From Clostridiales bacterium (lineage in GTDB: Bacteria; Bacillota; Clostridia; Saccharofermentanales; Saccharofermentanaceae), in contig JAFGGR010000107.1 of assembly GCA_016930475.1 (NCBI GenBank), positions 1-13,377 of the forward strand: DNA of 13,377 nucleotides. Direction: 5' to 3'. This document shows, in pieces, positions 6,545 through 13,377 of the stretch. The position numbers were made by a program, and so were the translations under genes. The notes under the pieces are model-generated. The model saw only the letters and a program-made list of their open reading frames with translations, was not told the DNA's origin and did not search any database. Numbering within the stretch: position 1 is the stretch's first letter; every line of letters starts with the position of its first letter.

Positions 6545-9076
6545 TTACTCCACCGACTTCAGCGATTCCACCATTTTCACCTTTTTCAGGTAAAAATGCA
6601 TGAGGACGTGGATGAGGATCGAAAATCCGCACGTGATCAGAAACGCCAGGATAAAGCTATCCGGGTGAATGTCTCTTCCGAACATGATCATATCCACTTC
6701 ACCGGATAGTGTGACCGACGAATGCATGAGCATACCCAGGAGGAGTCCGGGACCCGCGCCCAGGACGGTCAGGACCGCGTTTTCGCGAAATACGTAAGCG
6801 GAGACCTCGGTGTCATAGAATCCGAGGACTTTCAGGGTGGCGATCTCCCGGATCCTCTCCTTGACATTGATATTCGTAAGGTTATATAGGACGATCAGTG
6901 CCAAAGCGAACGCCGATCCGATCAATACGTAGATCAACGCATCCATATTCTTAAATATATCGTGCATCTGCTCCTTCACCTTCGAATAGCTGATGAGCGC
7001 CGTAAATTCGTCCTTTTCGAGAATATCCGTCGCGAGACGATCGCGCGCATCACCCTCCTCTGCGCCGGTCTTGGTCAAAATAACATTGTACGTGCGGGTT
7101 CCTTCGATGCTCCGGTCGGCAAATTCCGGAGACATATAGACATAATGCTCTACGTAGTTTTCCGCGATCGCAGTGATTTTCGCCTCGAAAACCGGTAGAT
7201 CCTCCGCCTCTACGGCCACCATGTCGCCTATTTTCAGGTCGAGGAGCGTTGCGGCCTTCTCCGAGAGGACGACGCCGTCCGAAGGAAGCGAGATCGGTCG
7301 CCCGCTTTTCCGATCGCGCAGGTTATAGTAATTTTTAAACTGATCCGGATCGGCGGGAACCACAAGGGACACCTCGAGCCTTTCCTCGCTTGTACCCCGG
7401 ATGTACACGATCTGAGCGGAAACGGGGCAAACACCCTCCACGCCGCTTATTCCGGACAACAGCCGGACGGAGTTGTCCCCGACGGGATCAATGACCGGAG
7501 TTATGACCCATACCCGAAACTCGTGTGTCAGGATCTCGGCAAATTGCTTATCGATGATATCGTTCACCGCGTTTCTTAAGCCGAATCCGGTCAGGATCAG
7601 CGCGGTGCATCCGGCGATCCCGAGGACGGTCATGATGAAACGCTTTTCGTATCGGAAAAGATTTCTGATGGTCACCTTATGGAAAAAACTTAACCGCTTC
7701 CACAGCGTTCCGGCATTTTCAAACGGCACCGATCTGCCGATCAGCGGAGGCTTCGGCCTCATCAGTTCGGCAGGCCGGCTTCGAAGGATCTTCAATATTG
7801 CAAAAACCGTAGCCAAAACGATCGCTAAGACTGCGATGGTCAAAGCCGGCCATGCGTGCTCCAACCGAAAGATCGGCCGGATCGGCGGCAGGCGATACAT
7901 GATCAGATACGGCTGGTAGATCACCCGTGGAAATATCTGAAATCCGACTGTCACACCGAACAGCCCGCCCAGAATCCCCGCGAGGCCGGCATAAGCGACA
8001 TACTTGATCGATATGGCTCCCGCCGTATAGCCCATGGCCTTCATGACCCCGATCTGGATGCGTTCCTCGTCGACCATTCGCGTCATCGTCGTCAGACAAA
8101 CCAACGCGGAAACCAGATAAAAGAGTGCCGGGAAGATTTTTGCCAGTCCGTCCACACGCCGGGTGTCATTTTCATATAACGAATACCCTTGAACATCGTC
8201 ACGCGTCAATATGTAAAAAGGATCGGCTCCGGATTCAAAGAATTCGCGGATCAGATGCTCGGGTATCTCCGCGAACGCGCCTTCCTGATCCTTCAAATAG
8301 GCCCCGTATCGATCGTTTGTCCAAACCTGTGATTCAAATTGGAGCTCCTTAATGCCATTTTCAAGGATCCGATCATACTCCGGAGAGTAACTGAACGCTT
8401 CCGTCGTCCCCTTAAGAGTGAAGTAAAAATAGTTGTATCTCCCGGGGTGAAACGCATCGATATTCGTAAATATATTATATCTCGGATGCCGACTTCCGAT
8501 CGATATTGCCGACCAGGAAAAGGATAGATACAGAGGAGAATCGACAGAACCGACGATCGTGAATTCATCCTCAATGAGCAGCATGGATTCATAGGTGCCT
8601 TCATCGATCATCACTCGAATTGTCTCGCCGAGAGAATAACTCCCGTCAATAACGGCTCGGTGCTCAACGACACACTCTTTGGGGGATTCCGGAAGTCTTC
8701 CCGAAACGAGACCGGGTATATTGATCGAATCAAAACCCTCACCGCCGGATATTGATTGCACCCGAACGTTGCGTGACTCGTCTCCGCGCACGTTCGAAAC
8801 CGTTACGGAGCATCCCGGCATGAATCGTTCGATGCCATCGATCGAGGAAAACAGATCCGTATCCGCTCCGTAAAAACCGATCGGCGAGTATATCTGAGCA
8901 TCGGCCAGCATTGCGGAATCGAAATACCGGTCCGCGGTCGCTCGCATCTCGTCGCCGGTCGAACGGACCCCCGCAAAAAGGGCGCAGCCGATCGCGACGA
9001 TCGAAAAAATGGAAAGGAATCGGCCCATACTGCCGGTGATCGCCCGAACAATCCCCTTTCTCATCGTACGCTTCAT
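6545..9076 (-). CDS. ABC transporter permease with two FtsX-type domains
   Basis: The product is 843 residues from ATG 9076. There is one N-terminal membrane segment (about 19-37), a large extracytoplasmic region (about 40-310), and a first FtsX domain with three membrane segments (about 312-436) and the coupling motif DEERIQIGVMKAMGY. A further membrane segment (about 478-500), a second extracytoplasmic region, and a second FtsX domain (about 713-833) with KERIREIATLKVLGF complete it. This is the MacB/LolC-like superfamily seen in Gram-positive export, peptide-resistance or mechanotransmission systems. It starts 4 nt after the ATPase stop, so the two are surely co-translated. A longer TTG start at 9100 overlaps the ATPase and is less likely. 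The ribosome-binding site (GGGG, 9084-9087) is weak, as in coupled genes. The transported substrate cannot be read from the sequence. Confidence 0.9.
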   Translation of the reverse strand: MKRTMRKGIVRAITGSMGRFLSIFSIVAIGCALFAGVRSTGDEMRATADRYFDSAMLADAQIYSPIGFYGADTDLFSSIDGIERFMPGCSVTVSNVRGDESRNVRVQSISGGEGFDSINIPGLVSGRLPESPKECVVEHRAVIDGSYSLGETIRVMIDEGTYESMLLIEDEFTIVGSVDSPLYLSFSWSAISIGSRHPRYNIFTNIDAFHPGRYNYFYFTLKGTTEAFSYSPEYDRILENGIKELQFESQVWTNDRYGAYLKDQEGAFAEIPEHLIREFFESGADPFYILTRDDVQGYSLYENDTRRVDGLAKIFPALFYLVSALVCLTTMTRMVDEERIQIGVMKAMGYTAGAISIKYVAYAGLAGILGGLFGVTVGFQIFPRVIYQPYLIMYRLPPIRPIFRLEHAWPALTIAVLAIVLATVFAILKILRSRPAELMRPKPPLIGRSVPFENAGTLWKRLSFFHKVTIRNLFRYEKRFIMTVLGIAGCTALILTGFGLRNAVNDIIDKQFAEILTHEFRVWVITPVIDPVGDNSVRLLSGISGVEGVCPVSAQIVYIRGTSEERLEVSLVVPADPDQFKNYYNLRDRKSGRPISLPSDGVVLSEKAATLLDLKIGDMVAVEAEDLPVFEAKITAIAENYVEHYVYMSPEFADRSIEGTRTYNVILTKTGAEEGDARDRLATDILEKDEFTALISYSKVKEQMHDIFKNMDALIYVLIGSAFALALIVLYNLTNINVKERIREIATLKVLGFYDTEVSAYVFRENAVLTVLGAGPGLLLGMLMHSSVTLSGEVDMIMFGRDIHPDSFILAFLITCGFSILIHVLMHFYLKKVKMVESLKSVE

Positions 9077-9080
9077 CGCA

Positions 9081-9782
9081 TTACCCCGTAATTTGATCAA
9101 CGTCTATGGGAGAAGCGTTGAGCTCGACACCGATCACCGATCCGTTCTTCAGGTGGATGACACGGTCGGCGATCGGTGTATATGCGGAATTGTGAGAGAT
9201 GATCACCACGGTCATGCCCCGTCGAAGACTCATGTCCCGAAGCAAGCGTAATATCGATTTACCGGTTTCATCGTCAAGCGCGCCGGTCGGTTCGTCGCAC
9301 AGAAGGATCTTCGGATTCCGCGCGACCGCCCTGGCGATCGCGACCCGCTGTTGCTCTCCACCGGAAAGTTGTGACGGAAAGTTATTCAGACGATCGATGA
9401 GACCGACCTGCTCCATGACGGTCTTGGGATCCAACGGGTCCCGGCAGATCTCCGCAGCCAGTTCAACATTTTCGAGCGCCGTCAGATTCGGTATCAGATT
9501 GTAGAACTGAAAAACAAACCCGACCTCTTCCCTTCGAAATCGTGTCAATTCCTTCGGGGACAGATCACTGATGACCGTTTGATCGAGAACGACACGCCCC
9601 TCGTCGCACGAGTCCATTCCCCCAAGAATATTGAGTACTGTTGTTTTCCCCGCGCCGCTCGGGCCGGAGATGATCGCCGTTTCGCCCTTTTCGATCGAAA
9701 AGCGCACGTCAACGAGGGCCGGAATGACAAGTTCACCCATCCGGTACCGCTTGCCGACTCCAGTAAATTCAATGAATGCCAT
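9081..9782 (-). CDS. ABC transporter ATP-binding protein (LolD/MacB/FtsE type)
   Basis: The product is 233 residues. It has Walker A GPSGAGKT (40-47), Q-loop Gln92, the signature LSGGEQQRVAIARA (139-152), Walker B ILLCDEP with Glu164, D-loop ALDD and switch His197. All are intact, so it should hydrolyse ATP at the cytoplasmic face and drive the permease encoded next. The length and the YRMGELVIPALVDV start are typical of the ATPases that partner FtsX-type permeases. ATG 9782 is chosen because GGAG lies at 9788-9791 and homology begins at once; the longer TTG frame from 9869 lies inside mreB. It begins 17 nt after the mreB stop, so all three genes are probably on one transcript. Confidence 0.95.
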   Translation of the reverse strand: MAFIEFTGVGKRYRMGELVIPALVDVRFSIEKGETAIISGPSGAGKTTVLNILGGMDSCDEGRVVLDQTVISDLSPKELTRFRREEVGFVFQFYNLIPNLTALENVELAAEICRDPLDPKTVMEQVGLIDRLNNFPSQLSGGEQQRVAIARAVARNPKILLCDEPTGALDDETGKSILRLLRDMSLRRGMTVVIISHNSAYTPIADRVIHLKNGSVIGVELNASPIDVDQITG

Positions 9783-9799
9783 AGTTTCTCCGTCGAGAT

Positions 9800-10810
9800 T
9801 TATGCGTCTCCGAGGGCTGCGAATTTGTCCATCATATTGAGCGCTTTCCCCGTACCGATGGCCACACAACTGACGGCATCCTCGGCGACAAATACATCGA
9901 TGCCGATCTTGGTGGCGAGCATGCGGTCAAGTCCATAGAGAAGTGCTCCTCCTCCGGTCATGACGATACCACGCTGGCTGATGTCCGCCATCAGTTCCGG
10001 CGGCGTCCGCTCAAGGACCGAGTGGACCGCGTCGAAGATCTGCGCGACCGGCTCCTCTAACGCTTCGAGGATCTCCGTGGATGAGACGGTGACCGTCGCC
10101 GGAAGACCTGTGATCAGGTTTCTTCCCCGAACATCCATCGTCGCTTCCTCTTCCCGGGGATAGGCGCAACCGATCCGGATCTTCAGTTCCTCGGCGGTCT
10201 TCTCTCCGATCAGGACATTATGCTTGCGGCGGACGTGCTTGACGATCGCGTCGTCAAACTTGTCGCCCGCGACCTTCAAAGAAAAGTCGACGACCGGCTC
10301 GCAAAGAGAAATGACGGCGATGTCCGTCGTTCCTCCGCCGATATCTACAATCATGGATCCGCACGCCTTCGTGATGTCGATACCCGCTCCGATCGCGGCC
10401 GCAATCGGCTCGCGGATCAGGAAAACGTCCTTGGCTCCGGCATGACGGCACGCATCCTCAACGGCTTTCTGCTCGACCGGCGTGATGACGGAGGGCACGC
10501 AGACGACGATCGTCGGCTTGAAATAAGTCGCGCGGATCCCGTGACACACGCGGCCGATAAACGCCTTCAGCATGACTTCCGTGACCTTGAAATCGGAAAT
10601 AACTCCATCACGCAACGGCCGGATCGCTTCGACCACGCCCGGTGTTCTGCCGAGCATAAGGCTGGCACTCTCACCGACAGCAAGAACCTTTCCGGTCTTG
10701 GTGTTGACGGCGACCACCGAGGGTTCCTTCAAAATGACGCCGCGTCCCCGTACATATATCAAAACACTGCTGGTACCCAAATCGATACCGATGTCCATAC
10801 CAAATCCCAT
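9800..10810 (-). CDS. mreB: Rod-shape actin homologue MreB/Mbl
   Basis: The product is 336 residues, the standard length for MreB. It is a bacterial actin that forms membrane-associated filaments and steers lateral peptidoglycan synthesis. Phosphate-1 loop IGIDLGTSS (7-15), the REPIAAAIGAG segment with catalytic Glu134, phosphate-2 VDIGGGTTD (155-163) and the adenosine motif VMTGGGALL (283-291) are all present. The N-terminus and KEPSVVAVN...GKVLAVGESA follow the Mbl/MreB pattern. ATG 10810 is supported by AAAGGAG at 10817-10823. mreC and mreD do not follow; an ABC ATPase and permease do. That suggests a stand-alone Mbl-type paralogue, with a canonical mreBCD cluster possibly elsewhere. MreB and Mbl cannot be told apart here. 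Confidence 0.95.
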   Translation of the reverse strand: MGFGMDIGIDLGTSSVLIYVRGRGVILKEPSVVAVNTKTGKVLAVGESASLMLGRTPGVVEAIRPLRDGVISDFKVTEVMLKAFIGRVCHGIRATYFKPTIVVCVPSVITPVEQKAVEDACRHAGAKDVFLIREPIAAAIGAGIDITKACGSMIVDIGGGTTDIAVISLCEPVVDFSLKVAGDKFDDAIVKHVRRKHNVLIGEKTAEELKIRIGCAYPREEEATMDVRGRNLITGLPATVTVSSTEILEALEEPVAQIFDAVHSVLERTPPELMADISQRGIVMTGGGALLYGLDRMLATKIGIDVFVAEDAVSCVAIGTGKALNMMDKFAALGDA

Positions 10811-10882
10811 GTGATGCTCCTTTATCTATAAATGGCGAATCGGATCCACCGTACGAAAGCAAAATACAAATCAACTCCGTTA

Positions 10883-10911
10883 ATGATACAATAAAAAAGA
10901 CATCGATTCAA
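10883..10911 (-). promoter_or_regulatory. Sigma-A-type promoter of the mreB operon
   Basis: The minus strand reads TTGAAT (10911-10906), a 17-bp spacer and TATCAT (10888-10883), about 70 bp before the mreB ATG. A perfect 10-bp palindrome, AATTGCAATT (10910-10919), touches the -35 element and could be an operator. On the plus strand a TACAAT (10887-10892) overlaps this -10 but lacks a good -35. Confidence 0.65.
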
Positions 10912-10952
10912 TTGCAATTACGTTCACACAATGATCACAAGCGAGGGAATTC

Positions 10953-11798
10953 GTGTATAAGAAGCTCTTAGGATGCTTGCTTTTGGCGGTCGGAAACGTC
11001 GGGCTCGTTTTTCGCGGGATCCTTCCCGACCCGGTTCAGGAAATTTTCGTGCTTCTCGGACTCCTGTCCATTCCGATTTTCGCGCACGCTCTCGTGATCG
11101 GGTTTTTCCGAACCCGGGACTCCGCCGCTTATTTTCTTCGTCTTACCGTCTTTGCTTCGCTGACGCAATTCATTATTTATCTCTATATTTCACGCTCGGG
11201 GCCGGGACGGCCGGAAATGTTTCTCAATCCGATGTATATCCTACTCATCGGCTTCGGTTTGATCTACGGGCTCGAAATACTCATTCCGTGCGGTCCCCAA
11301 CGCATCGCCTCCATGCGTCTCTTGGAGGCGAACACTCAAACCAAGTCCGATCGATTTGACGTTCGTATCAGCTCCAGGGATATGATCGAGTGGCCGGACG
11401 GTCTCAAGGTCCCCGACTGGCCGATCGTGACCCTACAGTTGTTCGGGATCTCTCTGGTCGTTTTCTGCCTCGTTCTGCCGATCTTCCTGCCGATCGAGTA
11501 CGGCTTGTTCGGTGTTCTTCTCATCGCCATTTTTTACGCGATCGAAAAGGTCGTTTCGGGCCGCAAGGCCGTTGCGGCGTTTTTCTGTATGCTGATGCTG
11601 ATCGCGGCTTATACGTATCTCCTGTACCGTTTGACCGGGAAATTTGATCCGGTCGGCGTGTCCATCGCGACGCTTTTCATCTGCTACCTGCCCGAAAAAT
11701 CGAGACGCCCGAAGCGATGGGCGCAATACGCCTTCTACGCGTTCTTCCCGCTCCACATCCTGGTGATCCTCCTGATCCGCTTTTTTCTCTTCGGATAA
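10953..11798 (+). CDS. TraX-family integral membrane protein (acyltransferase-like)
   Basis: The product is 281 residues with about seven or eight hydrophobic segments. PIFAHALVIGFFRTRDSAAY (41-60) and the C-terminal WAQYAFYAFFPLHILVILLI (256-275) are typical of the TraX family. Members include F-plasmid TraX, which N-acetylates pilin, but chromosomal clostridial homologues are common and their substrates unknown. The start is a GTG at 10953 with GAGGG at 10943-10947. The first segment (LLLAVGNVGLVF) lacks the Asp-His I would expect in the first helix of many TraX proteins. A soluble loop lies at about 126-156. The gene is divergent from mreB across a 142-bp gap and converges on a HAD remnant. 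No clear terminator follows. No conjugation genes are nearby, so a role in conjugation is not supported. Confidence 0.75.
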   Translation: MYKKLLGCLLLAVGNVGLVFRGILPDPVQEIFVLLGLLSIPIFAHALVIGFFRTRDSAAYFLRLTVFASLTQFIIYLYISRSGPGRPEMFLNPMYILLIGFGLIYGLEILIPCGPQRIASMRLLEANTQTKSDRFDVRISSRDMIEWPDGLKVPDWPIVTLQLFGISLVVFCLVLPIFLPIEYGLFGVLLIAIFYAIEKVVSGRKAVAAFFCMLMLIAAYTYLLYRLTGKFDPVGVSIATLFICYLPEKSRRPKRWAQYAFYAFFPLHILVILLIRFFLFG

Positions 11799-11852
11799 AC
11801 ATCAAATTTGCGATCATCGCGCCCGCACCGTCGAGTTTAAAGCCTGATCCAC

Positions 11853-12200
11853 TCAGCGACTTTCAAACGATTCGGGAGCATCCAGAAGCTTTCGGATCGT
11901 ATGGATGACCCCGTTACTGCTATTCGCCGGTGCCCGGTACCCTGCGTTCTCCAGCAATTCGGGGTGCGCATTATCCATCGCGAATACGTATTTCGCTTCC
12001 GCCAGAAGCTCCGTATCATTTAGGTAATCGCCGAATGCGGCAATCTCGTCTCGAGTGACCCCCAAGCGCTTCGCGATTGCCTGAAGGTCTCTTCCCTTAT
12101 TGACATCCGGAAGAGACACATCAAGCCAGATATCCCCCGACATCGTCACACGTAAGTCCGGCTTTAATTTTTCGAAAATCGGCAGTAAAAATTCTCCGTT
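11853..12200 (-). pseudogene. 5'-truncated HAD (Cof-type) phosphatase remnant
   Basis: An open frame of about 115 codons encodes only the C-terminal third of a Cof-type HAD hydrolase. It holds FEKLKPDLRVTMSGDIWLDV, motif III Lys in VNKGRDLQ, motif IV GDYLND, the MDNAHPELLENAGY and SSNGVIHTI tails, and a normal C-terminus before TGA at 11853. The nucleophile DxDGT motif and the cap domain are absent. Going upstream, an in-frame TGA (12201-12203) closes the frame, and further homology is lost. A GTG at 12149 (98 codons) or ATG at 12143 could start a short product, but no clear ribosome-binding site was seen. HAD phosphatases of this type need motif I for catalysis, so the remnant cannot be active. 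The leuS promoter lies in the region where the rest of the gene would be. Confidence 0.75.
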
Positions 12201-12276
12201 TCATCCGATTCGTATATTGGGGATAATAAACCATTCCGCCGATCGGTTTTGAGTGGCTTCCCACCAGCATATCGTA

Positions 12277-12306
12277 TTGGTGATTCCCCTGTCTATCTGT
12301 TATAAT
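12277..12306 (+). promoter_or_regulatory. Sigma-A-type promoter of leuS
   Basis: TTGGTG (12277-12282), an 18-bp spacer and a perfect TATAAT (12301-12306). The predicted start near 12313 gives a leader of only about 70 nt, too short for a T-box riboswitch. Confidence 0.75.
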
Positions 12307-12325
12307 CTTTTGAAGTAAAAGCTTA

Positions 12326-12352
12326 CGCGCACCCTCTTTGAGCCGGTGCGCG
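12326..12352 (+). promoter_or_regulatory. Hairpin in the leuS leader
   Basis: CGCGCACC (12326-12333) pairs perfectly with GGTGCGCG (12345-12352). Within the 11-nt loop, CTC and GAG could add three pairs. It lies near the 5' end of the leuS transcript and is followed after five bases by a short ATTTTAT. It could be a stability element or a weak attenuator; regulation is inference. Confidence 0.4.
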
Positions 12353-12382
12353 AACCATTTTATACCAAGCGAGGCGATGATT

Positions 12383-13377
12383 ATGGCATACTCGATTAAA
12401 ACAGACAAGAAATGGCAGAAGCGCTGGGAAGAAACCGAGCTTTATAAGTTCGACCCGGACGCGAAGGACAAGAAGCTCTATTGCCTCGAGATGTTCTCGT
12501 ACCCTTCGGGTGCCAACCTCCACGTCGGCCATTGGTATAACTTCGGCCTAACGGACTCCTGGGCGCGCATGAAGCGCATGCAGGGCCATAATGTCTTTCA
12601 TCCGATGGGCTTTGACGCCTTCGGCCTTCCGGCGGAGAACTATGCGATCAAGACCGGAATCCACCCGCAGGACTCTACGCTCAATAACATCCGCACGATG
12701 GAGAAACAGCTTCGGGAGATCGGCGCAACCTACGACTGGAATTACGAACTCGCGACCTGCATGCCCGATTATTACCGCTGGAATCAGTGGATTTTCCTAC
12801 GCCTTCTCGAAAAAGGCCTTGCCTACCGTAAGAACGCGCCGGTCAACTGGTGCCCGCAATGCAACACCGTCCTCGCGAACGAACAGGTGATCGAAGGTGC
12901 GTGTGAGCGTTGTTCCGCCGAAGTCGTCCGAAAGAATATGACACAGTGGTTTTTCGCGATCACGAAGTACGCGCAGGAACTCCTGGATTTCCTTCCGAAG
13001 CTCGACTGGCCGGAGAAGACCAAGAAGATCCAGACCAACTGGATCGGCCGCTCCGAGGGCGCGCAGATCTCCTTTCTCTGTGAAAAGGACGGAAAGCCTC
13101 TGACCGATTCCGACAATAAACCCCTGAAGCTCGACGTCTTCACGACGCGAGCGGACACGCTTTTAGGTGTGACCTATGTCGTCGTCGCTCCCGAATCCGA
13201 GATCTGCGATTTTTTGACGACCGACGAGTGTCGCGAAAATGTCGCCAAGTATCGGGAGCAGACCCAGAAGGTCAGCGACATCGACCGCATGTCAACGACG
13301 CGCGATAAGACCGGCGTGTTTACCGGCTCTTTCGCCATCCATCCGATCACCGGCGAAAAGGTCCCGATCTGGGCGGC
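12383..13377 (+). CDS. leuS: Leucyl-tRNA synthetase, N-terminal part (cut by right edge)
   Basis: This enzyme charges tRNA-Leu with leucine in the cytosol. The first 331 codons are present and the frame is open at the edge; the full enzyme is usually 800-880 residues. The class I signature appears as HVGH (47-50), followed by HPMGFDAFGLPAENYAIK. A zinc-finger-like insert has CPQC (157-160) and CERC (174-177). The CP1 editing domain starts around 200 and contains the threonine-rich TTRADTLLG (254-262), which binds mischarged amino acids. The KMSKS loop would lie beyond the window. ATG 12383 is supported by GAGG at 12371-12374 and by family N-termini. Codon use is strongly G+C-ending, as expected of a native, well-expressed gene. 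Confidence 0.98.
   Translation, partial: MAYSIKTDKKWQKRWEETELYKFDPDAKDKKLYCLEMFSYPSGANLHVGHWYNFGLTDSWARMKRMQGHNVFHPMGFDAFGLPAENYAIKTGIHPQDSTLNNIRTMEKQLREIGATYDWNYELATCMPDYYRWNQWIFLRLLEKGLAYRKNAPVNWCPQCNTVLANEQVIEGACERCSAEVVRKNMTQWFFAITKYAQELLDFLPKLDWPEKTKKIQTNWIGRSEGAQISFLCEKDGKPLTDSDNKPLKLDVFTTRADTLLGVTYVVVAPESEICDFLTTDECRENVAKYREQTQKVSDIDRMSTTRDKTGVFTGSFAIHPITGEKVPIWA

Noticed and set aside
6545..9076. Frequent GATC/CGATCG words, considered as a possible methylation or uptake signal
   Set aside because: They follow from preferred GAT, ATC and CGA/TCG codons in a G+C-rich genome; not clustered in non-coding gaps.
9783..9869. Longer ATPase start (TTG at 9869)
   Set aside because: Lies inside mreB and adds non-homologous residues; ATG 9782 has a GGAG site.
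10220..10831. 203-codon open frame on the plus strand across mreB
   Set aside because: Antisense to conserved MreB sequence and no domain; extends over the mreB start by chance.
10953..11798. TraX homologue as a sign of a conjugative element
   Set aside because: No relaxase, type IV secretion or integrase gene nearby; TraX-family proteins are common in clostridial chromosomes.
12121..12408. 95-codon minus-strand frame upstream of the HAD remnant
   Set aside because: It overlaps the leuS start, leader and promoter in antisense, is in a different frame from the HAD homology, and resembles nothing I know.

Overview
The window looks like a stretch of chromosome from a member of the Bacillota, most likely a Clostridia-type organism of moderately high G+C. 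The order rho, rpmE, DUF1385/yqhQ is a familiar clostridial arrangement. An MreB/Mbl protein, a TraX-family membrane protein, Gram-positive-style GGAGG ribosome-binding sites and sigma-A-type promoters (TTGACA/TATAAT with 17-18 bp spacers) agree with this. No tRNA, rRNA, CRISPR array, transposase, phage gene or T-box was seen.

Left part (1-4905, minus strand): rho with its own promoter and a leader of about 185 nt; then a PAS-GGDEF diguanylate cyclase gene split by one in-frame TGA; then rpmE (ribosomal protein L31) with a consensus promoter and a leader that can fold into a three-way junction; then yqhQ (DUF1385), which runs off the left edge.

Middle (5000-10911, minus strand): read in transcription order, mreB has a good promoter and is followed at 17 nt by an ABC ATPase and at 4 nt by an 843-residue permease with two FtsX-type domains. 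These three form an apparent operon. Next comes a visibly more A+T-rich gene for a secreted NlpC/P60 peptidase carrying BACON-like and InlB/Flg_new-like domains. A hairpin terminator candidate separates it from the rho promoter.

Right part (10953-13377): a TraX-family membrane protein is transcribed divergently from mreB. A 5'-truncated HAD (Cof-type) phosphatase remnant on the minus strand follows. leuS then starts on the plus strand from a strong promoter and runs off the right edge.

How they fit together: most genes are housekeeping (transcription termination, translation, cell shape). The least ordinary points are the MreB/ABC/NlpC-P60 neighbourhood, which resembles in outline the FtsEX-hydrolase coupling of rod growth; the TGA exactly at a conserved PAS tryptophan; and the structured rpmE leader. 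I found no clear previously undescribed defence or mobile system. All calls come from reading the sequence without database searches.
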